Assembly: GCA_001898185.1 (NCBI GenBank)
Contig: MKTI01000006.1
Span: forward strand, 124,001-188,000
Direction of reading: 5' to 3'
DNA length: 64,000 nt
DNA from: Cellulomonas sp. 73-145
GTDB lineage: Bacteria; Actinomycetota; Actinomycetes; Actinomycetales; Cellulomonadaceae
A program made the position numbers and the translations under genes. Position 1 is the stretch's first letter, and each line of letters opens with the position of its first letter. The notes under the pieces are model-generated. The model worked only from the letters and a program-made list of their open reading frames with translations. It had not been told where the DNA came from and searched no databases. Positions 38,372-48,282 of the stretch are shown here, in pieces.

Positions 38372-39691
38372 TCAGTGCGTGAACTGGGCGGTCTCGGTGG
38401 ACCCGGCGAGCGCGAGGGTGGCGCTGGTCGGGTTGAGAGCGGATGCGACGAGGTCGAAGTAGCCGGTGCCGACCTCCCGCTGGTGGCGGGTGGCGGTGTA
38501 CCCGTCGGCCTCGGCCTCGATCTCGGCCTGCTGCAGACGGACGTAGGCGCTCATGCCGGTGCGGGCGTAGTCGTGCGCCAGCGTGAACATCGAGTGGTTC
38601 AGGGCGTGGAACCCGGCGAGGGTGATGAACTGGAACACGTACCCGTGGGCCGCCAGCTCGGTCTGGAACCGCGCGATCTGCTCGTCGTCCAGGTGCGCGC
38701 GCCAGTTGAACGACGGCGAGCAGTTGTAGGCCAGCAGCTTGCCGGGGAACTGCTCGTGCACCCGCTCGGCGAACTCGATGGCGAGGCCGACGTCGGGTGT
38801 CGACGTCTCGACCCAGAGCAGGTCGGCGTGCGGCGCGTACGCGCAGGCGCGGGCGACGACGGGGTCGAGGCCGGACCGCACCCGGTAGAACCCCTCGGCG
38901 GTCCGCTCGCCGGTGAGGAACGGCTGGTCGCGCTCGTCGACGTCGGACGTCAGCAGGTCCGCGCCCAGCGCATCGGTGCGGGCGACGACGATCGTCGGCA
39001 CCCCGGCCACGTCGGCGGCGAGCCGGGCGGCGGACAGCGTCCGGACGTGCTGCGACGTGGGCACCAGCACCTTCCCGCCCAGGTGGCCGCACTTCTTCTC
39101 CGACGACAGCTGGTCCTCCCAGTGCACGCCCGCGGCGCCGGACGCGATCATCGCCAGCATCAGCTCGTAGGCGTTCAGCGGGCCGCCGAACCCGGCCTCG
39201 GCGTCGGCGACGATCGGCGCGAGCCAGTCCCGGGTCGGCCGGCCGTTCTCGGCGACGTCGATCTGGTCGGCGCGCAGCAGGGCGTTGTTGATGCGCCGCA
39301 CGACGGCAGGCACCGAGCTGACCGGGTACAGGGACTGGTCCGGGTACGTCTGGCCCGCGTTGTTCGCGTCGGCCGCCACCTGCCACCCGGACAGGTAGAT
39401 CGCCTCGAGCCCGGCCTTGACCTGCTGCACCGCCTGGTTGCCGGTCAGCGCGCCGAGCGCTGCCACCAGCGGCCGCTCGTGCAGCAGCTCCCACAGCCGC
39501 TCGGCGCCGCGGCGGGCGAGCGTGTGCTCCTCGTGGACCGATCCGCGCAGGGCGACGACGTCCTCGGCCGTGTGGGTGCGGACGACGCCGGCCCACCGGG
39601 GGTCCAGCTCCCACTCGGTGGCCAGCTCGGCGGCCGTCCGGGAGTGGTCGCCGCTGCGCCGGGGAGTGTGCTCGCCGCTCTGCGTGCTCAT
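38372..39691 (-). CDS. aceA: Isocitrate lyase
   Basis: A 439-aa enzyme splitting isocitrate to glyoxylate and succinate. The catalytic signature [13 protein letters not shown] is present, with DADAGFGG-like [16 protein letters not shown] and [17 protein letters not shown]. Two ATGs are adjacent; the second (39691) was chosen because GGAGG lies 5 bases before it, the first being only 2 bases away. It is divergent from ramB with a 154-base spacer where control is expected. Confidence 0.97.
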   Translation of the reverse strand: MSTQSGEHTPRRSGDHSRTAAELATEWELDPRWAGVVRTHTAEDVVALRGSVHEEHTLARRGAERLWELLHERPLVAALGALTGNQAVQQVKAGLEAIYLSGWQVAADANNAGQTYPDQSLYPVSSVPAVVRRINNALLRADQIDVAENGRPTRDWLAPIVADAEAGFGGPLNAYELMLAMIASGAAGVHWEDQLSSEKKCGHLGGKVLVPTSQHVRTLSAARLAADVAGVPTIVVARTDALGADLLTSDVDERDQPFLTGERTAEGFYRVRSGLDPVVARACAYAPHADLLWVETSTPDVGLAIEFAERVHEQFPGKLLAYNCSPSFNWRAHLDDEQIARFQTELAAHGYVFQFITLAGFHALNHSMFTLAHDYARTGMSAYVRLQQAEIEAEADGYTATRHQREVGTGYFDLVASALNPTSATLALAGSTETAQFTH

Positions 39692-39845
39692 CATCGCCTC
39701 CGTGAGTGTTCCGGGTTCTTCTCGGCCTCGTCGCCGTGAGATCCAGATTGAGGCCGCCGACCCCAGCGGGAACCCCTCGGAAGGGCAGAAGATCGGCACT
39801 CCTTCTCCTCGACAGAACAACATCCCGGGTGCGACGGTGGACGGC

Positions 39846-41366
39846 ATGACGTCGACGACGACGACACCGCCCCGCACCCCCTCCACCACGAAGGGCGCCG
39901 CGGTCGCGCCCGCCGCGACGCACCACGCCGACGGCCTCGACACCCTGGTGCTCGGCCGGCGCATCCGGCACCTGCGCACGTTGCGCGGCATGACGCTGGA
40001 CGACCTCGGCGCCGCCATCGGCCGCGCCGCCTCGCAGGTGTCGATGCTGGAGAACGGCCACCGCGAGCCCAAGCTGTCGCTGCTGAGCCACGTCGCGGAC
40101 GCGCTCGGCGTCCCGCTGACCGACCTGCTGCGCACCGACCCGCCGTCACGCCGGGCCGCGCTGGAGATCGAGCTCGAGCGGGCGCAGCGCGGGCCCCTGT
40201 TCACGTCCCTCGGCATGGGGCAGGTGAAGGTGGGCAAGTCGCTGCCGGGGGACGCCCTCGAGGCGCTGGTGTCCCTGGTCGGCACGGTGCAGCGGCTGCT
40301 GACCGAGCACGCGGCGACCCCCGAGGAGGCACGCCGGGCCAATGCCGAGCTGCGCGCTCAGATGCGGTCGCAGGACAACTACTTCCCCGAGCTAGAGGAG
40401 CACGCCCGGACGCTGCTGCGCGGCATCGACCACGCCGGCGGACCCCTCGGCCAGCGGGCGACGGCGGACATCGCGGCCCACCTCGGCTTCACGCTCCACT
40501 ACGTCAGTGACCTGCCGCACTCCACGCGCAGCGTCACCGACCTGGCGAACCACCGCATCTACCTGCCCGCGGGCAACCCCGGCTCGTCGGACTCGCGCTC
40601 ACCGCTGCTGCAGGCGCTCGCCTCGCACGTGCTGGGGCACGGCGAGCCGCGAGACTACGCCGACTTCCTGCGGCAGCGGGTGCAGGCGAACTACCTGGCC
40701 GCGGCGCTGCTGCTGCCGGAGGACAGCGCGGTGCCGTTCCTGCAGGAGGCCAAGTCCGAGCGGCAGCTGTCGGTGGAGGACCTGCGTGACCGGTTCGCGG
40801 TGCCGTACGAGACCGCGGCGCACCGGTTCACCAACCTGGCCACCCGCCACCTCGGCATCCCGGTGCACTTCATGAAGGTCCACGAGGGCGGCACCCTCCA
40901 CAAGGCCTACGAGAACGACGGCGTGGTGTTCCCGTCCGACGCGTTGGGCGCCATCGAGGGGCAGCCGGTGTGCCGGCAGTGGACGGCGCGCGTCGTCTTC
41001 GGCCTGGCGGACCGGTTCAGCCCCTACTACCAGTACACCGACACCACGTCGGGCACGTTCTGGTGCACGTCCCGGGTGCAGCCTTCGTCGCAGGGGGCGT
41101 TCTCCGTCAGCGTCGGGACACCGTTCGCGCACGTGCGCTGGTTCCGCGGCCGCGAGACGACGGAGCGCACCGCCTCCCGCTGCCCCGACCCGACGTGCTG
41201 CCGGCAGCCGCCGGAGCCGCTGGCCGACCGCTGGGCGGACCGCTCGTGGCCGTCCGCCCGGCCGCACGCGTCGCTGCTCGCTGCCCTGCCGGTGGGGGTG
41301 TTCCCCGGTGTGGACACCACCGAGGTGTACGAGTTCCTCGACCGCCACGCCCCGCAGACCCCCTGA
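39846..41366 (+). CDS. ramB: RamB-like regulator of acetate metabolism
   Basis: A 506-aa transcription factor. The N-terminal XRE-type HTH (about residues 37-95: [39 protein letters not shown]) is followed by a peptidase-like DUF955 domain and a C-terminal DUF2083-type Cys-rich region (CPDPTCC). This order defines the RamB family, which in Corynebacterium glutamicum represses aceA/aceB and acetate-activation genes. The DUF955 zinc motif is degenerate (HVLGH instead of HExxH), so it is a sensor rather than a peptidase. Divergent orientation to aceA supports the role. Confidence 0.92.
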   Translation: MTSTTTTPPRTPSTTKGAAVAPAATHHADGLDTLVLGRRIRHLRTLRGMTLDDLGAAIGRAASQVSMLENGHREPKLSLLSHVADALGVPLTDLLRTDPPSRRAALEIELERAQRGPLFTSLGMGQVKVGKSLPGDALEALVSLVGTVQRLLTEHAATPEEARRANAELRAQMRSQDNYFPELEEHARTLLRGIDHAGGPLGQRATADIAAHLGFTLHYVSDLPHSTRSVTDLANHRIYLPAGNPGSSDSRSPLLQALASHVLGHGEPRDYADFLRQRVQANYLAAALLLPEDSAVPFLQEAKSERQLSVEDLRDRFAVPYETAAHRFTNLATRHLGIPVHFMKVHEGGTLHKAYENDGVVFPSDALGAIEGQPVCRQWTARVVFGLADRFSPYYQYTDTTSGTFWCTSRVQPSSQGAFSVSVGTPFAHVRWFRGRETTERTASRCPDPTCCRQPPEPLADRWADRSWPSARPHASLLAALPVGVFPGVDTTEVYEFLDRHAPQTP

Positions 41367-41464
41367 CCTCGTCCCGCCCCGTGGGAGGCCCGCGTGGGCG
41401 GGTGCGGGCGGGTGCGGGTGGGTGCGGGTGCGGCGTGTGCGGTTGCGGGGCAACGTGGGGGCCG

Positions 41465-41638
41465 GCGTGGGCGGGCGCGGGCCGGCGTGTGGGCAGGTGC
41501 GCGTGGAGGACGGGATCGGCATGACACCCCGCCTCCCGGGCTTCCTTTTCGGCGTGGGCGGGCGCGGGCCGGCGTGTGGGCAGGTGCGCGTGGAGGACGG
41601 GATCGGCGTGCCACCCCGCCTCCCGGACTTCCTTTTCG
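41465..41638. repeat. 87-bp tandem duplication
   Basis: Copy 1 is 41465-41551 and copy 2 is 41552-41638, nearly identical: GCGTGGGCGGGCGCGGG at the start, TTCCTTTTCG at the end, with a few differences around GGCATGACACC versus GGCGTGCCACC. The second copy runs directly into the left arm of the palindrome at 41635. Confidence 0.9.
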
Positions 41639-41678
41639 GCTGTACGCCTGCTGTACGTACACCGGGCGTACAGCCGAA
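41635..41678. repeat. Intergenic palindrome, copy A (44 bp)
   Basis: TTCGGCTGTACGCC (41635-41648) is perfectly inverted at 41665-41678, and the 16 bases between are also symmetric apart from two mismatched pairs. The core GTACGCCTG..GTGTACGTACAC..GGCGTAC is shared with copies at 54875 and 61793. Confidence 0.85.
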
Positions 41679-41801
41679 GACGAGTGCCCGTCGGCCGGCG
41701 GCACGCGTGGACGGCGCGTCGCATGAGGCCGCTCGGCACCGTGCCTCGCGGGCCCGTGATCGAGCCGGGCACGTCGGCGAATGCGCCAGGAGAGACCTAC
41801 C

Positions 41802-41968
41802 GTCGACACACCGCGGGCGCCCGAGTGCCCGGCTCGGCACACCGCGGGGCCCGGCGGTCCGGCTCGACGCACCACGGGGAACGACGGTCCGGCTCGACGC
41901 ACCGCGGGCGCCCGAGTGTCCGGGTCGGCGCACCGCGGGGACCGAAGGTCCGGCTCGACGTCCCGTGG
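41802..41968. repeat. 30-32-bp minisatellite upstream of the ywiC-like gene
   Basis: Units of the form GTCCGGCTCGACGCACC followed by GCGGG-type bases begin at 41825, 41857, 41887, 41918 and 41948 (periods 32, 30, 31, 30), with a partial unit from 41802. They abut the GTG start region at 41990. There are no unique spacers between units. Confidence 0.8.
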
Positions 41969-41989
41969 CGGACTGGCACGCTGGCATCC

Positions 41990-42910
41990 GTGAGCTCGCC
42001 GACGTCGTCGCCGCTGCCGTCGCCCTCGCCGTTGCCGGCGCGGCGGCCCGGCACCACGCCGGGTCGGCGGCGGCGCGGGCCCGGGTGGGTGCCGCAGCAG
42101 CACGGCGCCTGGGCGATGCTGGTGGTGCCGCCCGTGGTGGGGGCGGTGATGTCCGGTGTGACGTGGCGGCACGCGCTGCTGCTGGTCGCCTGGCTGGTCG
42201 CCTACCTCGCGTACAACGCTGTGGGCTTGTGGTTGCGGTCCGGACGCAAGGCTCGGTACCTCCCTCCGGTGCGCGCGTACGGCATCGCCGCGGTGGTGGT
42301 GGGAGGTGGGCTGCTCGTCGTGACGCCCGGGTTGCTGGTGTGGGCACCGGCGTACGCGGTGCTGCTCGGCGTGAGCCTGACGGCGTCCGTGCGGCGGGCC
42401 GACCGGTCGTGGTCCAACGACGCGGTGACGGTGCTCGCCGCCTGCCTGATGACGGTGGTCGCGGCCGGCCTCGGGTCGCGGGCGCCGGCCGAGGCCGCGC
42501 GGTCGGCGGTGGCATGGGGACGGTCGTTGGTCGACGGGTCCGGCTTCGTCCACGGGTCCGGGGTGGTCGACGGGTCGCGGGTGGTCGGCGGGTCCGGGGT
42601 GGCGCCGGGACACGTGGTGCTCGCGGCCGTCGTCCTGCTCGCGTACTTCTGGGGGACCGTCCTGTACGTCAAGACGATGATCCGCGAGCGCGGTCGGCGC
42701 GACGTGCTGGCCTGGTCGATCGGGTACCACGTGGCGATCGCGGCCGCCGGGTTCGTCGTGCACCCGCTGCTGGGGGCGGTGGGCGTGCTGCTCGCCGTGC
42801 GGGCAGCGGTCGTGCCGCGGCGTTGGCCCCGGGCCACCCCCAAGGCCATCGGCATCGGCGAGATCGTCGCGACCACCGCGGTGGCCGTCGTGACCCTCGC
42901 GGTGCTCTGA
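41990..42910 (+). CDS. YwiC-like family integral membrane protein
   Basis: A 306-aa membrane protein. The signature WVPQQHGAWAMLVVPPVV (residues about 34-51) identifies the YwiC-like family, of unknown function. About eight hydrophobic segments follow. Between two of them an 18-bp repeat, four times, encodes (L/F/V)VDGSG-like hexapeptides and lengthens one loop. The first 30 residues are Ser/Pro/Arg-rich. The GTG start has no clear ribosome-binding site because a minisatellite lies directly upstream; a later start nearer GPGWVPQQ is possible. Confidence 0.82.
   Translation: MSSPTSSPLPSPSPLPARRPGTTPGRRRRGPGWVPQQHGAWAMLVVPPVVGAVMSGVTWRHALLLVAWLVAYLAYNAVGLWLRSGRKARYLPPVRAYGIAAVVVGGGLLVVTPGLLVWAPAYAVLLGVSLTASVRRADRSWSNDAVTVLAACLMTVVAAGLGSRAPAEAARSAVAWGRSLVDGSGFVHGSGVVDGSRVVGGSGVAPGHVVLAAVVLLAYFWGTVLYVKTMIRERGRRDVLAWSIGYHVAIAAAGFVVHPLLGAVGVLLAVRAAVVPRRWPRATPKAIGIGEIVATTAVAVVTLAVL
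42527..42598 (+). repeat. 18-bp tandem repeat in the ywiC-like gene
   Basis: Four units (42527, 42545, 42563, 42581), pattern (T/G)T(G/C)GTC(G/C)(A/G)CGGGTC(C/G)(C/G)GG with minor changes, in frame. They encode an extra loop between membrane segments (GSGFVHGSGVVDGSRVVGGS). Confidence 0.75.
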
Positions 42911-42971
42911 GCGCAGGGCTCGCTGCTCCGGTCGGCACTGCTCCCGTCCGCCCTGCTCCGGGCCCCGTCCC

Positions 42972-43955
42972 TCAGCGCGGCGGCAGCTCGGGGGCGAGTT
43001 CGAACGCCGCGAACACCTGCGCGTCCTGGAAGACGGCGTTCCGCTCGATCCCCAGCGCCCCGACGGTGAGCACCTGCAGCGTGTGGAGCCGATGCCCGCC
43101 GCCGGGCTCCGGGGCGTAGGCCGCCACGGCCGGCTGACCGTTGGCCCGCAGCGGCAGCATCCGCCACCCCGTCCCGCGCCTCGCGAACACGCGCGCGATG
43201 AACCGGCCGTAGTCGTCGGCACCGAGGAACCAGAGCGGCACCGGCGGCATCTCGAGCACCACGTCGGCGGTGAGCAGCCGCACCAGCCCGTCGACGTCTG
43301 CCGCCTCGAAGGCCGCGACGTACCGCTCGACCACGTCACGGACGGAGCTGTCGTCCGGGTCGCCGAGCAGGTCCTCCTCCGGGGCAGCCGTCGCGATCGT
43401 GGCCCGCGCCCGCTGCAGCGCGCTGTTCACCGAGGCGGTCGACGTGCCCAGCTGGGCCGCGACCTCGGCAGCGGTGAACGCGAGGACGTCCCGCAGCACC
43501 AGCACCGCACGCTGCCGCGGCGGCAGCAGCTGCAGTGCCGCGACCAGGGCGAGCCGCACGCTGCGGCGCGCCGCCGACCGCTCCGCCGGGTCCTGCGTCT
43601 CGGTGCGCACGTACCGGTCCGGCAACGGCTGCAGCCACGGCACGTCGAGGTCGGGTCGGAGAACGGCGTCCGGATCGGTGCTCGGCGCACCGAGACCTGA
43701 CGGGAGCGGACGGCGGGCCCGTCCGTCCAGTGCGGTGAGGCAGACGTTCGTCGCGATGGAGTACACCCAGGTCCGCACGGAGGCGCGTGCCGCGTCGTAC
43801 CGCTCGGCGGCACGCCAGGCGCGCAGCATCGTCTCCTGGACGGCGTCCTCCGCCTCGTGCACCGAGCCGAGCAGGCGGTAGCAGTGCACCACCAGCTCGC
43901 GTCGCAACGGCTCGACCGCCGCGACGAGCGCCGTGCCCGTCGTCACCTCCGCCAC
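42972..43955 (-). CDS. ECF sigma factor with C-terminal SnoaL-like domain
   Basis: A 327-aa extracytoplasmic-function sigma factor. Region 2 is LVVHCYRLLGSVHEAEDAVQETMLRAWRA (about residues 20-48), region 4 is LLPPRQRAVLVLRDVLAFTAAEVAAQLGTSTASVNSALQRARATI (about 142-187). A SnoaL/NTF2-like domain (about 210-325) follows, as in ECF41/ECF56-type factors, where this extension replaces a separate anti-sigma factor. No anti-sigma gene is adjacent, which fits. The GTG start has GGGGGA 6 bases upstream. The divergent reductase gene 153 bases away is a candidate target. Confidence 0.9.
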   Translation of the reverse strand: MAEVTTGTALVAAVEPLRRELVVHCYRLLGSVHEAEDAVQETMLRAWRAAERYDAARASVRTWVYSIATNVCLTALDGRARRPLPSGLGAPSTDPDAVLRPDLDVPWLQPLPDRYVRTETQDPAERSAARRSVRLALVAALQLLPPRQRAVLVLRDVLAFTAAEVAAQLGTSTASVNSALQRARATIATAAPEEDLLGDPDDSSVRDVVERYVAAFEAADVDGLVRLLTADVVLEMPPVPLWFLGADDYGRFIARVFARRGTGWRMLPLRANGQPAVAAYAPEPGGGHRLHTLQVLTVGALGIERNAVFQDAQVFAAFELAPELPPR

Positions 43956-44108
43956 GCGCGTCCCCCTTGTCCTCGAGCTCGCGACCGAGCGCGGCTCATC
44001 GGCTCGCAGCCGAGCGTGCCGTCACCCACCGATGAGTCTGCGCCGGCCCGCCGGTATCACCCGGTGTCAGGACGAGAGCACGGCCCCCGGGGCCGGGAGG
44101 GAAGCGAC

Positions 44109-44672
44109 ATGCACCAGGTGATCATCAGCGAGTTCGGCACGCTGGACGGCGTGGTGGAGGACCCGGACGGGTCCGGCGGCGGCGCCGGCGGCGCCTGGGC
44201 GTTCCGGTTCGGACGAGAGGCCATCGCGGGTGACGTGTTCCGCCTCGGGCCGCTCCTCGAGACCGGCACGGTGCTGCTGGGCCGGCGGACGTGGGAGCTG
44301 TTCAGCCAGCTGTGGCCGACTCGGACGGATCCGTTCTCGCTCGCGATGAACCGGATCGAGAAGGTGGTCGTGTCCCGCGGGACGCCGGACCTCAGCGGCT
44401 GGGACCGGTCGACGCTGCTCGCCGGTGACCTGCTCGAGGAGGTGCCCCGACTGCGCGACCGGTCGGACGTGCTGGTGCTCGGCAGCATCGACGTGGCGCG
44501 GAGCCTGGTCGCGCACGACCTGGTGGACGAGTACCGGCTGCTCACCTTCCCGACGCTGGCCGGCACGGGCCGTCGACTGTTCGAGCCGGATCGGCGTCCG
44601 GCCGAGCTCACGCTCGGCTCGGTGGAGCAGATCGGCGAGACCGTGCTGACCACGCACCGGCGCCAGCGCTGA
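44109..44672 (+). CDS. Dihydrofolate reductase-family (RibD C-terminal-like) protein
   Basis: A 187-aa stand-alone RibD-C/DHFR-fold reductase. It begins MHQVIISEFGTLDGVVEDPDG, with a central TVLLGRRTWELF, VVSRG, LVLGSIDVARSLVAHDLVDEYRLLTFPTLAGTGRRLF, all typical of the family. The Gly-rich loop GSGGGAGGAW is somewhat expanded. GGAGGG precedes the ATG. Members reduce unknown NAD(P)H-linked substrates. It faces the ECF sigma gene, recalling the pairing of ECF41-type sigma factors with oxidoreductase targets. Confidence 0.87.
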   Translation: MHQVIISEFGTLDGVVEDPDGSGGGAGGAWAFRFGREAIAGDVFRLGPLLETGTVLLGRRTWELFSQLWPTRTDPFSLAMNRIEKVVVSRGTPDLSGWDRSTLLAGDLLEEVPRLRDRSDVLVLGSIDVARSLVAHDLVDEYRLLTFPTLAGTGRRLFEPDRRPAELTLGSVEQIGETVLTTHRRQR

Positions 44673-44679
44673 GCCGGGC

Positions 44680-44716
44680 GGTCCGGTGCCGGCGGCTGGG
44701 CAGTCGGCACCGGACC
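44680..44716. terminator. Bidirectional hairpin terminator
   Basis: GGTCCGGTGCCG (44680-44691) is perfectly inverted at 44705-44716 with a 13-base loop. It lies between the 3' ends of the convergent RibD-like gene and the lipase gene, and can serve both. Confidence 0.8.
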
Positions 44717-44721
44717 AGCGC

Positions 44722-46494
44722 TCAAGAGACCGCCGGGCAGGTGCCGGTCGGCGCGACGCCGGCCAGCCGGTCCTGCGTCCAGGTCAGCAGGTCCGGGGCC
44801 AGCGGCGAGTCGGCGGTCACCAGCTCGACGTGGCCACGGCCGGCGTAGGTGCGGTAGTCGACCGCCTGGCCGGCGGCGCACCGCTGCTGCACGTAGGCGT
44901 CCTGGCTGGCCGGCACGACGAGCGTGTCCGACAGCCCCTGGGCGATCAGCAGCGGCGCCGCGATCGCGCCGGTCGGCGTGTTCTGCGTCAGCCGCGCGCC
45001 GAACGGTCCCGAGGCGACGTCCCGGTTCCACGGCGCCTTGTCCATCGACAGCGCGGTGCCGAGCGACACCAGCACGCCGGGGTTGGACAGGCACCGCTGC
45101 CCCATCTCGCGCATGATCAGCCGCGCCCCGGGCCGGATGTAGTCGTCCGGCCGCACGTCGTCGTACACCGACCCGTACGCCGTGGCGACGTAGGACGCGA
45201 ACATGCTGCCGATGCGCGAGCCGCCGAGGTGCTCGACGAGGGCCGGCAGGTTGCTCGCCGGCGCGAGGGCGGCGACGCCGTCGAGCCGGACGTCCGGCGC
45301 GTACGTCGGCCCGAGGATGCCCGTCCACAGCGCCGCGTGACCGCCCTGCGAGTGCCCCCACACCACGGTGTCCGTGCCCAGCGTGACGCCGGACAGGTGG
45401 TGGGCGGCACGCACCGCGTCCAGCACCGACCTGCCCTCGGCCTCGCCGACCAGGTACGGGTGCGGACCGGCCGTCCCCAGCCCCACGTAGTCGGTGGCGA
45501 CCAGCGCCCAGCCGTGGGAGACCACCTGGTCGGTCAGGAACAGGGCCCCCGACTCGAACGGGTGCTCCTGCAGCGACGGTGCGCACGCCGGCGCCGCCCC
45601 CGTGGTGCCGTGCGCCCAGGCGATCACCGCCGGCGGGGACGACGACGCGGCGCGGGGCACCACCACCAGGGCGCTGGCCACCGCCGGCTGCCCGGCCTCC
45701 CGCGTGGTGGTGTAGAGGATCCGCCACCCCTGCGCGGCCGCCGGCACGTCCCGGGTGAACGGTTCGGCACGCAGCAGCTGCCCCGGTTGGGACGGCACGG
45801 TGGCCGGTGCCGAGTAGAACGCGTCGGGCACGGGCACCCCGTCGTGCACCAGGGCGCCGACGACCAGCAGCCCGGCCACCACGACCAGCGACGCCACCGC
45901 CCGGACAGATCCGCGGGACACCCGTGCACCGCCTCGAGGGCCACGCCACGCGGCCAGCAGCAGGTCCACCCCGAACAGTGCGATCCGCACACCGAGCAGG
46001 ACGGCCAGCACCACCACCGTGACGTCGGGCCACGCCAGCGCCAGCACGCCGAGCCCGACGGAGGCCGAACCCGACACGACGGCGACCCAGCGCGACGCCC
46101 CGCCACGGAACCCCTGCACCAGCTCGAGCAGCCCGCTGACCACGAGCCCCGCACCGGTCACGAGGACGAGCGCGTGCACCGTCAGCCCGGGCCGGACGAG
46201 CCCGACCACGCCGGCGAGCACCAGCACCCCGGCCCACGCCCAGCGACCCCAGTCCCGGCCTCGACCCCCGCGCCCGTCGGCCGCCCCTGACGCGAGCTCA
46301 CCGATCCCCGCCAGCACCAGCCCGACGCAGGTGAGCACCACCAGCACGGCGAGCGACGAGAACAGCCGCAGCGCCATGAACGCGCCGACCAGCAGGCACA
46401 GCACGCCCGTGACCAGGGCCGGCACGCGCGGTACCCGCAGCGCCAGCCGCTCGGCCGACTCCCGCCGTCGCTGCCGCGCAGCCCCCACCGCCAT
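44722..46494 (-). CDS. HdeD-type membrane domain fused to secretory lipase
   Basis: A 590-aa fusion. Residues about 25-225 contain six or so hydrophobic segments in DUF308/HdeD-like repeats (ALVTGVLCLLVGAFMALRLF, LVVVAGLLVVGALVHDG). From about 235 onward is an alpha/beta hydrolase of the secretory lipase (LIP) family: VIAWAHGTTGAAPACAPS, ATDYVGLGT, nucleophile elbow GHSQGG, and a late GRGHVELV containing the catalytic His. It would be a membrane-anchored lipase or esterase with its catalytic domain outside. The ATG giving MAVGAARQ was chosen; an earlier one adds 25 Cys/Arg-rich residues. Convergent with the RibD-like gene. Confidence 0.85.
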   Translation of the reverse strand: MAVGAARQRRRESAERLALRVPRVPALVTGVLCLLVGAFMALRLFSSLAVLVVLTCVGLVLAGIGELASGAADGRGGRGRDWGRWAWAGVLVLAGVVGLVRPGLTVHALVLVTGAGLVVSGLLELVQGFRGGASRWVAVVSGSASVGLGVLALAWPDVTVVVLAVLLGVRIALFGVDLLLAAWRGPRGGARVSRGSVRAVASLVVVAGLLVVGALVHDGVPVPDAFYSAPATVPSQPGQLLRAEPFTRDVPAAAQGWRILYTTTREAGQPAVASALVVVPRAASSSPPAVIAWAHGTTGAAPACAPSLQEHPFESGALFLTDQVVSHGWALVATDYVGLGTAGPHPYLVGEAEGRSVLDAVRAAHHLSGVTLGTDTVVWGHSQGGHAALWTGILGPTYAPDVRLDGVAALAPASNLPALVEHLGGSRIGSMFASYVATAYGSVYDDVRPDDYIRPGARLIMREMGQRCLSNPGVLVSLGTALSMDKAPWNRDVASGPFGARLTQNTPTGAIAAPLLIAQGLSDTLVVPASQDAYVQQRCAAGQAVDYRTYAGRGHVELVTADSPLAPDLLTWTQDRLAGVAPTGTCPAVS

Positions 46495-46575
46495 GTCCGC
46501 CCCCTGCGTCCCGTGCCGCCGTGCGGCGCACTTGGGCAGAGCACAGCGTGCGGCGAGGGGTGCGCGCAAGAGTCG

Positions 46576-48278
<1,703 letters not shown>

Positions 48279-48282
<4 letters not shown>

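Larger units (their letters stand above)
41367..41989. other. Repeat-rich intergenic region without genes
   Basis: No gene is recognised here. From left: a GGGTGCGG-type simple G-rich stretch (about 41396-41460), two 87-bp tandem copies, a 44-bp palindrome, about 120 bases of unremarkable sequence, and a 30-32-bp minisatellite that ends about 20 bases before the ywiC-like gene. Open frames running through it are repetitive and not protein-like. Confidence 0.7.

Noticed and set aside
39692..39845. A classical RamB operator in the aceA-ramB spacer
   Set aside because: No AACTTTGCAAA-like sequence is found on either strand, so I did not annotate one.
41802..41968. Possible CRISPR array because units of about 31 bp repeat
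   Set aside because: Units are directly adjacent with no unique spacers, are diverged along their length, and no cas genes are present.
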